This document shows positions 16,665 through 26,854 of a stretch of 64,000 bases of DNA, piece after piece. Under the pieces are notes generated by a model. The model did no database searches. It worked only from the letters and a program-made list of their open reading frames with translations, and was not told where the DNA came from. Positions within the stretch are counted from its first letter, which is position 1. Each line of letters starts with the position of its first letter. This DNA comes from Halomonas sp. CUBES01 (GTDB lineage Bacteria > Pseudomonadota > Gammaproteobacteria > Pseudomonadales > Halomonadaceae), in contig NZ_JAJLLW010000001.1 of assembly GCF_020991005.1 (NCBI RefSeq), positions 1 through 64,000 on the forward strand. The letters run 5' to 3'. A program made the translations under genes and the position numbers.

Positions 16665-18179
16665 TCACGCCATGAACAGCCGGTACGCCGGGTTATCGCT
16701 TTCCCGCCAATAGCGGTAGCCAATTGCATCCAGGTGCTCGTCAACATGCTTGCGGTCGCCGTTGGGCACCTGCATGCCGACCAGGACACGGCCGTAAGCA
16801 GCGCCGTGATTCCGGTAGTGGAACAGCGAAATATTCCAGTCGTGGGGCAGCTGGGTCAGGAAGTTCATCAGTGCGCCAGGGCGTTCGGGGAATTCAAAGC
16901 GGTACAGCTCTTCTTCAAAATGCTCGCTGGGACGACCACCGCTGAGATGGCGGATATGCAACTTCGCCAGCTCATTGTCGGTAAGATCCTCGACCTGATA
17001 CCCCCCTTCCTCGAGCTTCTCGATCACGGCCTGGCGATCCTCGCCGCCGGGTTTGACCTGTACGCCGACAAAGATATGCGCTTCGCTGTTGTCCGCATAG
17101 CGATAGCTGAATTCGGTCACCATGCGCTTACCCAGCGTACGGCAGAACTTCTTGAAACTGCCTGGCTTTTCAGCAATGGTCACGGCCAGAATCGCCTCCC
17201 GCTGCTCGCCAAGCTCGGTTCGCTCGGCAATGTGCTGCAGACGGTCAAAATTGGTGTTGGCCCCGGAGTTGATGCACAACAGGGTCTGCCCCTCCGCACC
17301 GGTTTGCTGAATATATTTTTTCAGCCCGGCAAGCGACAGCGCCCCCGAGGTTTCCGCGACGGCGCGAGTATCTTCAAAGATATCTTTGACAGCGGCGCAC
17401 ATTTCATCGGCGGTGACGGTTATTACCTCGTCGATCAGATCCTTGACCAGCGAAAACGGCACCTCACCGATCTGTGCCACGGCCACGCCCTCGGCAAAAA
17501 CGCCTACCTGATCCAATATAACGCGCTCCCCCGCTTCCAACGCCGCTTTCAGGCAGGCGCTGTCTTCGGATTCCACGCCGATCACCTTGATATCCGGACG
17601 CAGGTATTTGACGTAGGCGGCAATACCGGCAATCAGGCCGCCCCCGCCCACCGGCACGAAGATGGCATCGAGGCGCCCGGCTTGCTGGCGCAGGATTTCC
17701 ACCGCGATGGTGCCCTGACCGGCGACAACGTCAATGTCGTCAAACGGCGGGATATAGGTGTAGCCGTGCTCTTTTATCAGCGCTTGCGCGTGCTCGGCAG
17801 CGGCGGCAAAGGCATCGCCCTTGAGCACCACCTTGGCACCCCGTGCGCGAACCGCCTGCACCTTGATCTCGGGGGTAATCCGCGGCATGACAATGACCGC
17901 TTTAACGCCCATCAGCTTGGCAGCCATGGCAAGGCCCTGGGCATGATTGCCCGCCGAGGCCGCAATCACCCCCTTGGCCTTCTGTTCTTCGCTCAGCTGA
18001 GCCATCTTGTTGTAGGCCCCGCGGATTTTGAAGGAAAACACTGGCTGCAGATCTTCGCGCTTAATCAAAATCTGGTTGTTGAAACGACGCGACAAAAAGG
18101 GAGCGGGCGATATAGGCGTTTCACAGGCGGCTTCATACACATGGGCCTGGAGGATCTTTTTGACGGTTGCTTCGAGCAT
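16665..18179 (-). CDS. ilvA: Threonine ammonia-lyase, biosynthetic
   Basis: PLP enzyme that deaminates threonine to 2-oxobutanoate, the first step to isoleucine. The 504-residue protein is full length for the regulated biosynthetic type. Lys51 in FSFKIRGAYNKM binds PLP, VPVGGGGLIAGIA is the phosphate loop, and two ACT-like regulatory segments follow (AVTIAEKPGSFKKFC and RFEFPERPGALMNFL), where isoleucine should inhibit. ATG 18179 (Met-Leu-Glu-Ala-Thr) is preferred over 18224. It is divergent from rpiA; these two are neighbours in pseudomonads as well. Confidence 0.96.
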   Translation of the reverse strand: MLEATVKKILQAHVYEAACETPISPAPFLSRRFNNQILIKREDLQPVFSFKIRGAYNKMAQLSEEQKAKGVIAASAGNHAQGLAMAAKLMGVKAVIVMPRITPEIKVQAVRARGAKVVLKGDAFAAAAEHAQALIKEHGYTYIPPFDDIDVVAGQGTIAVEILRQQAGRLDAIFVPVGGGGLIAGIAAYVKYLRPDIKVIGVESEDSACLKAALEAGERVILDQVGVFAEGVAVAQIGEVPFSLVKDLIDEVITVTADEMCAAVKDIFEDTRAVAETSGALSLAGLKKYIQQTGAEGQTLLCINSGANTNFDRLQHIAERTELGEQREAILAVTIAEKPGSFKKFCRTLGKRMVTEFSYRYADNSEAHIFVGVQVKPGGEDRQAVIEKLEEGGYQVEDLTDNELAKLHIRHLSGGRPSEHFEEELYRFEFPERPGALMNFLTQLPHDWNISLFHYRNHGAAYGRVLVGMQVPNGDRKHVDEHLDAIGYRYWRESDNPAYRLFMA

Positions 18180-18297
18180 GCGGAAAATCCCAAGGAAGAG
18201 CGTAACCCTGACGGGTGCGGACAAAACATCTATTGGTAGCAGATTACGCCTCGCGGCGTCCAGCGGCGTTTTGATCGGCAGGCCGCGCTCGCGCCGT

Positions 18298-18303
18298 TAT
18301 AAT
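18298..18303 (+). promoter_or_regulatory. Consensus -10 element upstream of rpiA
   Basis: A perfect TATAAT lies 39 bases before the rpiA start codon. No convincing -35 hexamer is seen at the usual distance, so this is only half a promoter by sequence. Confidence 0.45.
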
Positions 18304-18341
18304 GAGCCGTGAACCCACTCCTCCCAGCGAAAAGGCATACC

Positions 18342-19016
18342 ATGACCCAAGACGAACTCAAGGCCGCCGTCGCGGACAAAGCGATCAACGAAATTGAACC
18401 CTGGCTTGAGCAAGATACCGTGCTGGGCATCGGCACCGGCTCTACCGCCAATTTGTTTATTGATCGCCTGAAACCGCTGCGCGATCGGTTCAGGGGGGCG
18501 GTAGCCAGCTCGGAGGCCAGCGCACAGCGCTTGAAATCGCTGGGTATTGATGTGTTCGAATTGAACAGCGTTGGCACACTACCTTTTTATATCGACGGCG
18601 CCGACGAAGTGAACGCCAACTTACAAATGATCAAGGGCGGCGGTGCGGCGCTTACTCGCGAAAAAATCGTCGCCGCCTGCGCCGAGCGCTTCATCTGCAT
18701 CGCCGACCATTCCAAGTACGTCAGCCAACTGGGCAACTTCCCGTTACCGGTTGAAGTGATTCCCATGGCGCGCTCCTACGTTGCCCGCCAGCTGGTCGGC
18801 CTGGGAGCCGAGCCTGTCTATCGGCAAGGGGTGGTCACCGACAACGGCAACCAGATCATCGACTGCTACGATTTCATGATCGATGACCCTTTAGCCATGG
18901 AGGCCAAGCTCAACGCCATTGTGGGCGTGGTGACCAATGGCCTGTTCGCCGATCGGGGCGCCGACGTGCTGCTGCTCGGCAATCAGGAGGGCGTGGAGCG
19001 CATCACGACCTGCTAG
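18342..19016 (+). CDS. rpiA: Ribose-5-phosphate isomerase A
   Basis: Interconverts ribose 5-phosphate and ribulose 5-phosphate in the pentose phosphate pathway. The 224-residue protein has the phosphate loop [14 protein letters not shown], the catalytic segment [26 protein letters not shown] and the closing [15 protein letters not shown] stretch. ATG 18342 has AAGG upstream; an in-frame GTG at 18309 is less likely. A strong terminator follows, which separates it from the Pel cluster. Confidence 0.96.
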   Translation: MTQDELKAAVADKAINEIEPWLEQDTVLGIGTGSTANLFIDRLKPLRDRFRGAVASSEASAQRLKSLGIDVFELNSVGTLPFYIDGADEVNANLQMIKGGGAALTREKIVAACAERFICIADHSKYVSQLGNFPLPVEVIPMARSYVARQLVGLGAEPVYRQGVVTDNGNQIIDCYDFMIDDPLAMEAKLNAIVGVVTNGLFADRGADVLLLGNQEGVERITTC

Positions 19017-19042
19017 TCCAGCCTAAGCGTTTCAATGTTGAC

Positions 19043-19069
19043 AGGCCAGCCTTTTGCGCTGGCCTTTTT
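19043..19069 (+). terminator. rpiA terminator
   Basis: A perfect 7-bp GC-rich stem (19044-19050 with 19058-19064) with a seven-base loop, followed by TTTTT. It ends about 50 bp after the rpiA stop. Confidence 0.85.
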
Positions 19070-19099
19070 GTTGCCGACTGCATCCGAACGCTGTTCCTC

Positions 19100-19278
19100 C
19101 CCGGCTTGATGATTAGTAAAAGCATACTTCGCTATTGAGTCATTTCACCCTTCCACCGCTTGCATCTAATTGTAATTATAATTAAACATTAAGATACAAA
19201 TTGTTTCAAAAAGCTAAGCACTGATACATGCTCGCCACCGCGGGCCAAGTCAGCCTCCAAAAGGAAGGGGACAGAATC
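19100..19278 (+). promoter_or_regulatory. AT-rich regulatory region of the pel operon
   Basis: The 180 bp before pelX are much richer in A and T than the surrounding genes, above all at 19160-19215. There TAATTGTAATTATAATTA-like overlapping inverted repeats occur. It must hold the operon promoter, but no single -35/-10 pair stands out. Such DNA could bind a xenogeneic silencer or a biofilm regulator; no FleQ-type consensus site was recognised. Confidence 0.4.
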
Positions 19279-20253
19279 ATGGGCAACGATGATAAATGTA
19301 TTCTGGTAACCGGGGGAGCCGGCTTCATTGGCTCACACACCGTTGAACTGCTTCTCGCATCCGGCTATTCGGTACGCGTGCTGGATAATTTCTCAAGCGG
19401 TCACATAGACAACCTCCCCCAGCACGAGCATCTGGACATTGTCCAGGGCGATATTCGCGATCAAGAGCAGGTTAACGCTGTCATGCAGGGCGCTACGCAC
19501 TGCCTGCACCTGGCCGCCCAGGTATCTGTTTCACGCTCGGTCGAAGATCCCTGCGACTCCGCTACGCACAATATTCTGGGCGCGCTCAACGTGATGCACG
19601 CCGCCGCCCAGGCAAAGGTGTCAAAACTTGTGTATGCGTCTTCTGCTGCAGTGTACGGCGCACCCTCTCAGTTGCCACTAACAGAAGCGTCAGCCTTGGC
19701 GCCGCTATCTCCCTACGGGCTGGAAAAATGGGTGGATGAACGCTACGCCGCCCTGCTGGCAAGTCTGCACGGCTTACCCAGCCTGGGACTGCGTTACTTC
19801 AATGTTTACGGCCCACGCCAAGACCCGCGTTCACCCTACGCCGGTGTCGTGGCACGCTTCATCGATAGAATGCTTGCCCATCAAGCGCCCATCATTTTTG
19901 GCGACGGCACCCAGTCACGCGATTTTATCTACGTGGGCGACGTTGCCCGTGCCAACCTTACCGCGCTGTTCAGCACCCACTGCGGCATTTGCAACGTTGC
20001 CACCGGTCAGCAAATTGACCTGCTTGACCTGATCGATCTGCTCAGCCGATCCACCGGCTGCACATTACCCGCTCAGCACTTGCCCGCCAAGGCAGAAGAT
20101 ATTCGTCACTCCTACGGGGACCCACACCGCCTGGCCGAATGGCTATCGCTCACCCCGCAATGGACGATGGACGAAGGGCTGGGTGAGCTCATTCATCATT
20201 GCCGTCAGACTATGACCGACGACGAGCGCCCCCCGCTCACCGTGAATGCCTGA
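19279..20253 (+). CDS. pelX: UDP-sugar C4-epimerase of the Pel cluster (PelX-like)
   Basis: Extended short-chain dehydrogenase/reductase, 324 residues, with the NAD motif GGAGFIG (residues 12-18), YASSAAVYG, and the catalytic Tyr146-x-x-x-Lys150. In Pseudomonas protegens PelX is a UDP-GlcNAc C4-epimerase that supplies UDP-GalNAc for Pel polymer; position directly before pelA supports the same role here. GalE-type action on UDP-glucose cannot be excluded from sequence. ATG 19279 has GAAGGGG upstream; a longer frame from 19228 is less likely. pelA starts 45 bp later. Confidence 0.83.
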   Translation: MGNDDKCILVTGGAGFIGSHTVELLLASGYSVRVLDNFSSGHIDNLPQHEHLDIVQGDIRDQEQVNAVMQGATHCLHLAAQVSVSRSVEDPCDSATHNILGALNVMHAAAQAKVSKLVYASSAAVYGAPSQLPLTEASALAPLSPYGLEKWVDERYAALLASLHGLPSLGLRYFNVYGPRQDPRSPYAGVVARFIDRMLAHQAPIIFGDGTQSRDFIYVGDVARANLTALFSTHCGICNVATGQQIDLLDLIDLLSRSTGCTLPAQHLPAKAEDIRHSYGDPHRLAEWLSLTPQWTMDEGLGELIHHCRQTMTDDERPPLTVNA

Positions 20254-20297
20254 TCATCGCGCCGGGTTCATGCGTGCCTACTGATAAAGGTGATGCC

Positions 20298-23108
20298 GTG
20301 GCTTATTCTGTGTTACGTGGAATGCTATTGACGCTCGTCGTGGGCGCCAGTGCTCTGGCGCAGGCGGCTGCCCCATCTGCCCCGCCAAGCGTTGCCTTTT
20401 ACTATGGCAATGATGTGCCTACCGAGTTGCTCTCGCAGTTTGACTGGATCGTGGTGGAAGCTGCGAATGTAGATGAGCACCAGTACGACCAACTCACCCA
20501 ACATGGCGGGCAGCCTTTCGCCTACCTCAGTGTCGGCGAGCTCGATGGTTGGCGCAACAGCAAAAACCCCGTCGACGAGAGCGTCCTGATGACGCGTAAC
20601 GACGCCTGGAATAGTCAGGTGGCCGATTTAACCGCCCCAGAATGGCAGCGGTGGCTGATTGAGGAGCATGTCAGGCCGCTGTGGGAAGCCGGATACCGGG
20701 GTCTGTTTCTCGATACCCTCGACAGCTATCGTCTGTTCGCGCCTGACGGTGACGACGCCCGGCGCCAGCAGGAGGCGCTGGTGGCGATCATTGCCCGAAT
20801 CAAGCGCCAGTACCCCGATATACAACTGATCATGAACCGCGGTTTTGAAATTCTCGACCGCGTTCACGACGATGTGGTCGGTGTCGCTGCCGAATCCCTT
20901 TATCGCGGCTGGAACCCCGCCACCAAGGTATACGGTGACGTACCCGACGACGATCAGGCTTGGCTTTACGACCACTTGGCCCGTGTCAGGAATGACTATC
21001 AGCTACCCGCCATCGCCATCGACTACGTGCCGGCCAATAACCGCTCGCTGGCCCGGCAAACTGCCGAGCGCATCAGCGACGCAGGGTTTGTTCCCTGGGT
21101 GAGCGTACCGCAGCTCAATCAGATGGGCGTCGGCCTGATCGAGGCCATGCCGCGGCGGGTGCTTATCTTGTTTGATAAGGCCAAGACGGAAGCCGGAGAA
21201 CTCGCCTACAGCAATGCTCATCGCTACCTTGCCATGCCCCTTGAGTACCTGGGCTACGGGGCTGAATACCGCGACGTCAATGAACCATTGCCCAGCGATC
21301 TGCTTCACGGCCGCTATGCCGGGGTCGTTACCTGGTTTGACGAGTCACTGACGGGCCCGCCGCATTATCCACCATGGCTACTGCACCAAATGCGTAATGG
21401 CCTGCGCGCTGCGATCGTCGGCAATCCTGGGGTGCCACTTGCTGGGGCGCTTGGCAGCTTCATGGGCGTTCGTGAAGTCAACGGTCTTGCAAGTGCCTCA
21501 CTGACGCCCCTGGCCCATGACGAACTGGTCGATTTCGAGGGTTTCCCGCCTCCCTCACTCCCCCCTCAAACCAGTTACGAACTGATCGATGGCGCACTGA
21601 CCTCACACCTAACCCTTGGCGATGACCGCGATCGTCGCTTTTCACCGATCCTCACCGGCTCCTGGGGCGGGCTTGCCAGCTACCCCTGGGTGTTTCAGCA
21701 GGCCAGCGAAACCCAAATACGCTGGAACCTCGACCCCTTTGCATTCTTGCAGCGCGCCCTGGCGCTACCCGAGATGCCGATTGCCGATGCCACCACGGAA
21801 AACGGCGCCCGTTACTGGATGACCCAGATCGACGGTGATGCCTTTGTCAGCCGCGCTGATATGCCAGGCACCCCCTTTACCGGCGAACTGATGCTGTCGG
21901 ATATTTTACAGCGCTATCGGGTTCCCACCACGGTGTCGGTCATTGAAGGCGAGATCGGCCCGCAAGGTCTCTACCCTGAAAGGAGCACCACCCTGGAACC
22001 TATAGCACGGCGTATTTTCAGCCTGCCTTGGGTCGAGGTGGCAACGCACACCTTTAGCCATCCGTTCGAGTGGGAAAGCCTCCAGGAAAATGACTTGGCG
22101 GGCCAGGGCAAAACACTGGCCAATTTCAACTATAACCTGCCCATTCCCAACTACCGCTTTTCGTTGCGGCGTGAAATTGAAGGCTCCAGCGACTATATCA
22201 ATCGCGAACTGGCGCCCGCTGATAAGCCGGTCAACGTGATTTTGTGGACAGGCAATGCGTTGCCGCCGGTGGAAGCCCTGGCGATTGCCGACGAACTGGG
22301 GCTGCGTAACTTGAACGGCGGCAATACCAGCGTTACCCGCAGTAATCCGACCATGACCGACGTGTCCCCCATGCTGCGTCCGCTGGGCCGCTATCTTCAG
22401 GTTTACGCCCCCCAAATCAATGAAAATGTCTATACCAACAATATGTTAGGCCCACTATGGGGCTATCGACGCGCGATTGAGACCTATCAGCTTACCGACC
22501 AGCCGCGTCGGCTGAAGCCCATCGATATTTACTACCATTTTTACTCTGCGGCGAGTCCCGGCGCCCTGCGCGCGCTGCATGAAGTGTACGACTATGTACT
22601 CACCCAGGAGACGCTGCCGCTTTACGCCAGCGCCTGGAGCGATGTCGCGTCGCAGTGGTACCACACGGGTATCGCCAAACGCCTGGACGGCGGCTGGCAG
22701 ATCAAGGGAGCCAACCACATGCGCACGCTGCGCTTGCCCCCGGCCATGGGCTGGCCGGATCTCGAACGCTCTGACGGCGTTGCCGGGGTTCGCGAGATTG
22801 CCTCCGGACGCTATGTGGCGCTCACGGGAGGCGGCAATGCCACGCTTTTCACCACCTCTGCCAGGCCGCGAACGCCTCACCTGCGCCATGCCAACGGGCG
22901 TATCACCACATGGCACTCTCGCTCACCTGGCGAGCTCAGCTTCAGCCTTGCCGCCGAGCAGGTGCCACTGAAGGTAGAGCTCGCGGCCACCGACAACTGC
23001 CAGGTATCCGCCCCTGGCGCACGTATCACGCAACGTGATGGTGCCACCCTGCTAGCCTTTGTCCGCGCTGACGCCGAGCGTATTGAGGTGCGCTGTGCGA
23101 AACGCTAA
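20298..23108 (+). CDS. pelA: Pel polysaccharide deacetylase/hydrolase PelA
   Basis: Periplasmic enzyme that trims and partly deacetylates the GalNAc-rich Pel polymer. The 936-residue protein (P. aeruginosa 948) starts with a signal peptide. It has an N-terminal GH166 hydrolase domain (GLFLDTLDSY; candidate catalytic Glu199 in AAESLYRGW), a middle reductase-like fold region, and a CE18 deacetylase domain. In the last, Asp512 and Asp514 (QIDGDAF) with His584 and His588 (THTFSHPFEW) match the metal and catalytic residues of the Pseudomonas protein. The GTG start at 20298, with AAAGG upstream, gives a clean signal peptide; ATG 20322 is an alternative. The extension to 20199 overlaps pelX. Confidence 0.94.
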   Translation: MAYSVLRGMLLTLVVGASALAQAAAPSAPPSVAFYYGNDVPTELLSQFDWIVVEAANVDEHQYDQLTQHGGQPFAYLSVGELDGWRNSKNPVDESVLMTRNDAWNSQVADLTAPEWQRWLIEEHVRPLWEAGYRGLFLDTLDSYRLFAPDGDDARRQQEALVAIIARIKRQYPDIQLIMNRGFEILDRVHDDVVGVAAESLYRGWNPATKVYGDVPDDDQAWLYDHLARVRNDYQLPAIAIDYVPANNRSLARQTAERISDAGFVPWVSVPQLNQMGVGLIEAMPRRVLILFDKAKTEAGELAYSNAHRYLAMPLEYLGYGAEYRDVNEPLPSDLLHGRYAGVVTWFDESLTGPPHYPPWLLHQMRNGLRAAIVGNPGVPLAGALGSFMGVREVNGLASASLTPLAHDELVDFEGFPPPSLPPQTSYELIDGALTSHLTLGDDRDRRFSPILTGSWGGLASYPWVFQQASETQIRWNLDPFAFLQRALALPEMPIADATTENGARYWMTQIDGDAFVSRADMPGTPFTGELMLSDILQRYRVPTTVSVIEGEIGPQGLYPERSTTLEPIARRIFSLPWVEVATHTFSHPFEWESLQENDLAGQGKTLANFNYNLPIPNYRFSLRREIEGSSDYINRELAPADKPVNVILWTGNALPPVEALAIADELGLRNLNGGNTSVTRSNPTMTDVSPMLRPLGRYLQVYAPQINENVYTNNMLGPLWGYRRAIETYQLTDQPRRLKPIDIYYHFYSAASPGALRALHEVYDYVLTQETLPLYASAWSDVASQWYHTGIAKRLDGGWQIKGANHMRTLRLPPAMGWPDLERSDGVAGVREIASGRYVALTGGGNATLFTTSARPRTPHLRHANGRITTWHSRSPGELSFSLAAEQVPLKVELAATDNCQVSAPGARITQRDGATLLAFVRADAERIEVRCAKR

Positions 23109-26100
23109 CCCTAAAGCCCCCGCCGTATTGCGCCAGCGCCGATTAATTCGACCGCTTACCTTGCGCCTGATGGCCTTGGCCCTTGCCCTCATGCTGGTAG
23201 TGCTGTTTCCCGCTCACCACCTGCTGACGCTTGACGACAGCGACAGTATGCCTAGCCGAATTTCACTGCTTTATTCCCAGGCGCTGCTGAATACCGACCC
23301 CGACAACGTTGAGCTGCGCGTTAACCTGGCCAACAAGCTGCTGAAAGTGGGCGACGCCCCGCTGGCGCGTACCATCATGTTACCGCTGCAAGACTCGGAC
23401 GATAGAGCGATCCAGTGGCTGCGCTTATCCATTGAGTGGCAACTGCTCGCCGCGATTGGCGCCGAAGCTCCTCAGCGTCCACAAGCCTTGCGCCAATTCC
23501 AGAACGACCTGCAGGCGTTCCAGGCCAATGATTACCTGTCTGATGGGTATCTGGAACGCATGGCCGGCTACTGGCTGGCAATTGAAGACCCCGCGCAGGC
23601 CGCCACGCTGTATGAGCGGCTCGCCGGCCAGGAGATGGACCGCCAATACCACTGGTTATCGCTGGCCGGCTATTGGTGGCTACGTGCCGGCTATCCAGAG
23701 CGCTCGGCCGCTGCCTGGCACCGAGCCTATCGGGTGGCGGAAGCGCCTCGCTTAACGCTTGGCTGGCTTGGCTGGCTGATTACACCTGCCCACGCCCAGC
23801 AAAGCGACGATAGTGCCGAATCACCTCGTCGTGCTGCCGCCCTTGAGGCGTTACGTTCCGCCCAACAGAGCCAGCAAGACGACGGCGTGGCCTATGCCCG
23901 CGAATACCTGGCGGCATTTCCAGACGACCGCGAACTGCTTGACCTGGGTATTCGTCTGGCACTCGCCCACGATCAGCCCCTGCAGGCGCTCAGCTGGTCG
24001 CAGCGGCTGATTGACAAGCAGACAGCGCCAGACACGAAGACCCTAGAGCGCCATGTGAGTATTGCGCTTGGCCTTAACGAATTATCCAGCGCCCTGACGG
24101 CGCTGGACCAGCTGCGCCGCCAACATCCCAATAACACCGCTTACCTGGAACGGCTGACTCAAGTACAGCAGTGGTCCGGCGATGCGGCTGGTGCACTGCA
24201 AAATGCTGAACAGTTGGCGCGCCAAACCGGCGACGAAGACCATAATCGCTGGGTCATTTCGCTGGCGCTGGATGTCCGGGAGCGCGGCGTTGCGATCAGC
24301 GCCTTGAGCCGACTCGACCAGCAGCGCCAGCTTACCCTGGAGGATCGCCGTTTGTGGGCCGACTTGCTTGAACAGTTAGGCGACCCAGACGCTGCGATCG
24401 CGCGCATTCAAGACTGGCAGGCAGGGGGCATTGACGATGAGGCATTGAGCATTCGCCTCGCGACCTGGCTTGGCCAAACCGGACGCCTGGACGAAGCTGC
24501 AGACAGCTGGGCGGCCCTGAATGCGCGCTACGGTGCGCGCCCCGCGTTCCTTCAGGCACAGCATCAGGTGATGAGTCAAACCTGGCAGCTTGATAACGCC
24601 CTCAAGCTCCTGGGGCAACCCACGGCAAGCCTCACCTCGGATGCTGGTATTGTCGCGCAACGTGCGGAACTGGCCTGGCAGCAAGGGGATAGCCAGGCCA
24701 GCCTGGCGGCGTACCAAACGCTGTTTGAACAGGACGCCCTGGACGCAGAAGGCGCCTCGCGCCTTATTCTCGTCGCCGCCGATAACGACCACCTCGACCT
24801 CGCCATGCGGGTGACCGAGCACCGTTGGACTCAAGCAAGGGACGGTGATGCGCTGATTCAAATGCTGTATTTGGCACAGCGCGACTACCAAACGCCCCTG
24901 ACCAAAACACTGTTAGCCATGGCGGATCAAGCGCCTAGCCAGTTTGCCCAGTCAGCCAATTACTGGGGGGCCGTGGCACAACAGGCTTTGCTGCAACGCC
25001 AGCCCGACGATGCGGTCAATGCTTACCAACGCGCGTTGGAGCTTACTACGCAGGATCCAGGCTTACGCGCAGGCTTGCTGTATGCGTTAATCGCCGCAGG
25101 GGACAAAGAAGCACTGCACGGTCGTCTGGATGAATGGCAGGAACAAGCGGCGCAAACCCCCGCCATGATGAGCGCCATGGCCGACGCACATCGGTTTTTA
25201 GGCCAGTTGGATCAAGCGATTTTCTGGTATGCCTTAGCCAATGACGCAGGCGTGCTGGATGCCTGGCAGCAGATTTACCACGCTGATGCCCTCAGCCAGC
25301 GCGGTGAAGACGCCCTGGCGTTCAACATGCGCCTGGCCGCCTTCGCCGAGCTGTCACCGACGTTCATTGTCCCTTCAAATACCCCCCTTAACGATGCACA
25401 ACGCCGCGACCATACCCAGGCAATGGGCCTGGTGGCTGACCAGTACGGCCCCGATAGCGTGCGGGGCTGGTTCGACCAGCTCGTGGCCGAAGGGGGCGCT
25501 GACTCGGCACGTCAAGCCAGCGACGGCGAGTGGCTGTTCAATGCCAACGTGGCCATGCAACAACCCATTCACGCTCGCTACTTACTGCTTCGCGCGCAGT
25601 CCCAGGGGCATGTTAGCCCTGCCTGGCAAACCCTGGCCGTCGCCCTGGAAAAGAACGACCGCGATACGCTGGAAGCATTACTGGATAGCGATGCCGGACG
25701 CGCGCTTTCCGCCACCGACCGCCTGGCGGTGGCGCGCCAGCTAGACCGCCGTCAAGACGCTCGGACGCTTGCCAGGCAGCTCACCGCTGAGGGCGCCAAC
25801 CATCTGCGCGACAGTGCGGCTCTCGATGCCGAGATGCCCCATAGGCTGGCCACTCACGCCACCTACCAGCGTTTGGGAAACCTGGATATCGCCGCGCAGG
25901 AAGCACTCTACCAGGTGAGCGGGGAGCGTTTGTGGGGCCGGCTTATACTGGTGACACGCCAGCTCGACACTGCAGATGACGTTATAGACAGCAACGGTAT
26001 CCACAATGAACGAGCCGCCGAAGTGCAGCTCGGCTGGAACGGCCCACGCAGTGATACCAGCGTCACGATGGGCCAACTGGACACTGCCCGCTATCAACGA

Positions 26101-26772
26101 CCTTACGCTGGGGCCTCCCAACGCTGGCAGGCAACCTCCCGCCTGGCGGGCACCCTATACGGTGAAATCAGCCATGTCTCGTTGATCAACGATCTCATGC
26201 GACTACTGGCTGTCGAGGATCGCATCGGGGCGCAACTGACGTGGGCGCCCACCGCCCGAGACACCCTTATTTTGAACGCCAGCCATATCAGGCTGCGCAG
26301 TCGTGAAACGCGTGACCCGCTTGGCGATGGCTTCCGGACAGACGCCGAGTGGCGGCATGCCCTGCTCAAGGGCGCCACTCGCCAGCTTGATCTAAGCCTG
26401 TTGGCGCAGCATGACGACTATTCCATTGATCGCCTGCCTGACGATATTCGCCAGCGGCTCTCGGAAGACGCCCAGCTCGACGATCTGCTTACCGGATCAT
26501 CCAGCTTTGTTGGTGTAGGCATTGCCTTGCGCCGCGGTGACCCTGAAAGCGTCATTCCCCTCGTGGCCTCACCTCGTTTTGAAGTAGCGCTGGAAGCGGG
26601 TTACCGGCTACCCGACAAGGAGGTTGGGCTCAATGCCCGCGTGGCGCTAGGTAGTCGGCTTTTCGGCAACGATTCACTCAGCCTGAGCCTGGAAGCTGAT
26701 CAGGGGTCGAGGAGTGGCGGCAACACCAACCTCGGCGTGTCATTGACGTATCAATACTTCCTGGGGCACTGA
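23095..26772 (+). CDS. pelB: Pel outer-membrane export porin with TPR scaffold, PelB
   Basis: Outer-membrane secretin of Pel. The 1225-residue protein (P. aeruginosa 1193) has an N-terminal hydrophobic segment (about residues 18-40), a very long stretch of TPR-like helical repeats (to about residue 900) that in Pseudomonas binds PelA and guides the polymer, and a C-terminal beta-barrel. The barrel has alternating strands such as AEVQLGWNG, FEVALEAGYRLP and NLGVSLTYQYFLGH. GTG 23095, preceded by GAGG, overlaps the pelA end by 14 bp and suggests translational coupling; ATG 23059 is less likely. Confidence 0.93.
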   Translation: MRNANPKAPAVLRQRRLIRPLTLRLMALALALMLVVLFPAHHLLTLDDSDSMPSRISLLYSQALLNTDPDNVELRVNLANKLLKVGDAPLARTIMLPLQDSDDRAIQWLRLSIEWQLLAAIGAEAPQRPQALRQFQNDLQAFQANDYLSDGYLERMAGYWLAIEDPAQAATLYERLAGQEMDRQYHWLSLAGYWWLRAGYPERSAAAWHRAYRVAEAPRLTLGWLGWLITPAHAQQSDDSAESPRRAAALEALRSAQQSQQDDGVAYAREYLAAFPDDRELLDLGIRLALAHDQPLQALSWSQRLIDKQTAPDTKTLERHVSIALGLNELSSALTALDQLRRQHPNNTAYLERLTQVQQWSGDAAGALQNAEQLARQTGDEDHNRWVISLALDVRERGVAISALSRLDQQRQLTLEDRRLWADLLEQLGDPDAAIARIQDWQAGGIDDEALSIRLATWLGQTGRLDEAADSWAALNARYGARPAFLQAQHQVMSQTWQLDNALKLLGQPTASLTSDAGIVAQRAELAWQQGDSQASLAAYQTLFEQDALDAEGASRLILVAADNDHLDLAMRVTEHRWTQARDGDALIQMLYLAQRDYQTPLTKTLLAMADQAPSQFAQSANYWGAVAQQALLQRQPDDAVNAYQRALELTTQDPGLRAGLLYALIAAGDKEALHGRLDEWQEQAAQTPAMMSAMADAHRFLGQLDQAIFWYALANDAGVLDAWQQIYHADALSQRGEDALAFNMRLAAFAELSPTFIVPSNTPLNDAQRRDHTQAMGLVADQYGPDSVRGWFDQLVAEGGADSARQASDGEWLFNANVAMQQPIHARYLLLRAQSQGHVSPAWQTLAVALEKNDRDTLEALLDSDAGRALSATDRLAVARQLDRRQDARTLARQLTAEGANHLRDSAALDAEMPHRLATHATYQRLGNLDIAAQEALYQVSGERLWGRLILVTRQLDTADDVIDSNGIHNERAAEVQLGWNGPRSDTSVTMGQLDTARYQRPYAGASQRWQATSRLAGTLYGEISHVSLINDLMRLLAVEDRIGAQLTWAPTARDTLILNASHIRLRSRETRDPLGDGFRTDAEWRHALLKGATRQLDLSLLAQHDDYSIDRLPDDIRQRLSEDAQLDDLLTGSSSFVGVGIALRRGDPESVIPLVASPRFEVALEAGYRLPDKEVGLNARVALGSRLFGNDSLSLSLEADQGSRSGGNTNLGVSLTYQYFLGH

Positions 26773-26854
26773 CCATGTCACAGGCAACTCAACGGCAGCG
26801 CCGTTGTCCCGACCACTGCACAAGGCGCCTTCCTGGCGCCCTGGAGATACTACG

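Noticed and set aside
16734..18239. A 501-residue open frame on the plus strand opposite ilvA
   Set aside because: It is a mirror of the GC-rich ilvA codons. ilvA has all enzyme motifs and this frame has no family features or ribosome-binding site.
19527..19536. TGTTTCACGC resembling half of a parS site within pelX
   Set aside because: Only the left half matches; the palindrome is not completed.
20199..20297. N-terminal extension of PelA back into pelX
   Set aside because: It would place 33 hydrophilic residues before the signal peptide; GTG 20298 with AAAGG upstream gives a normal export signal.
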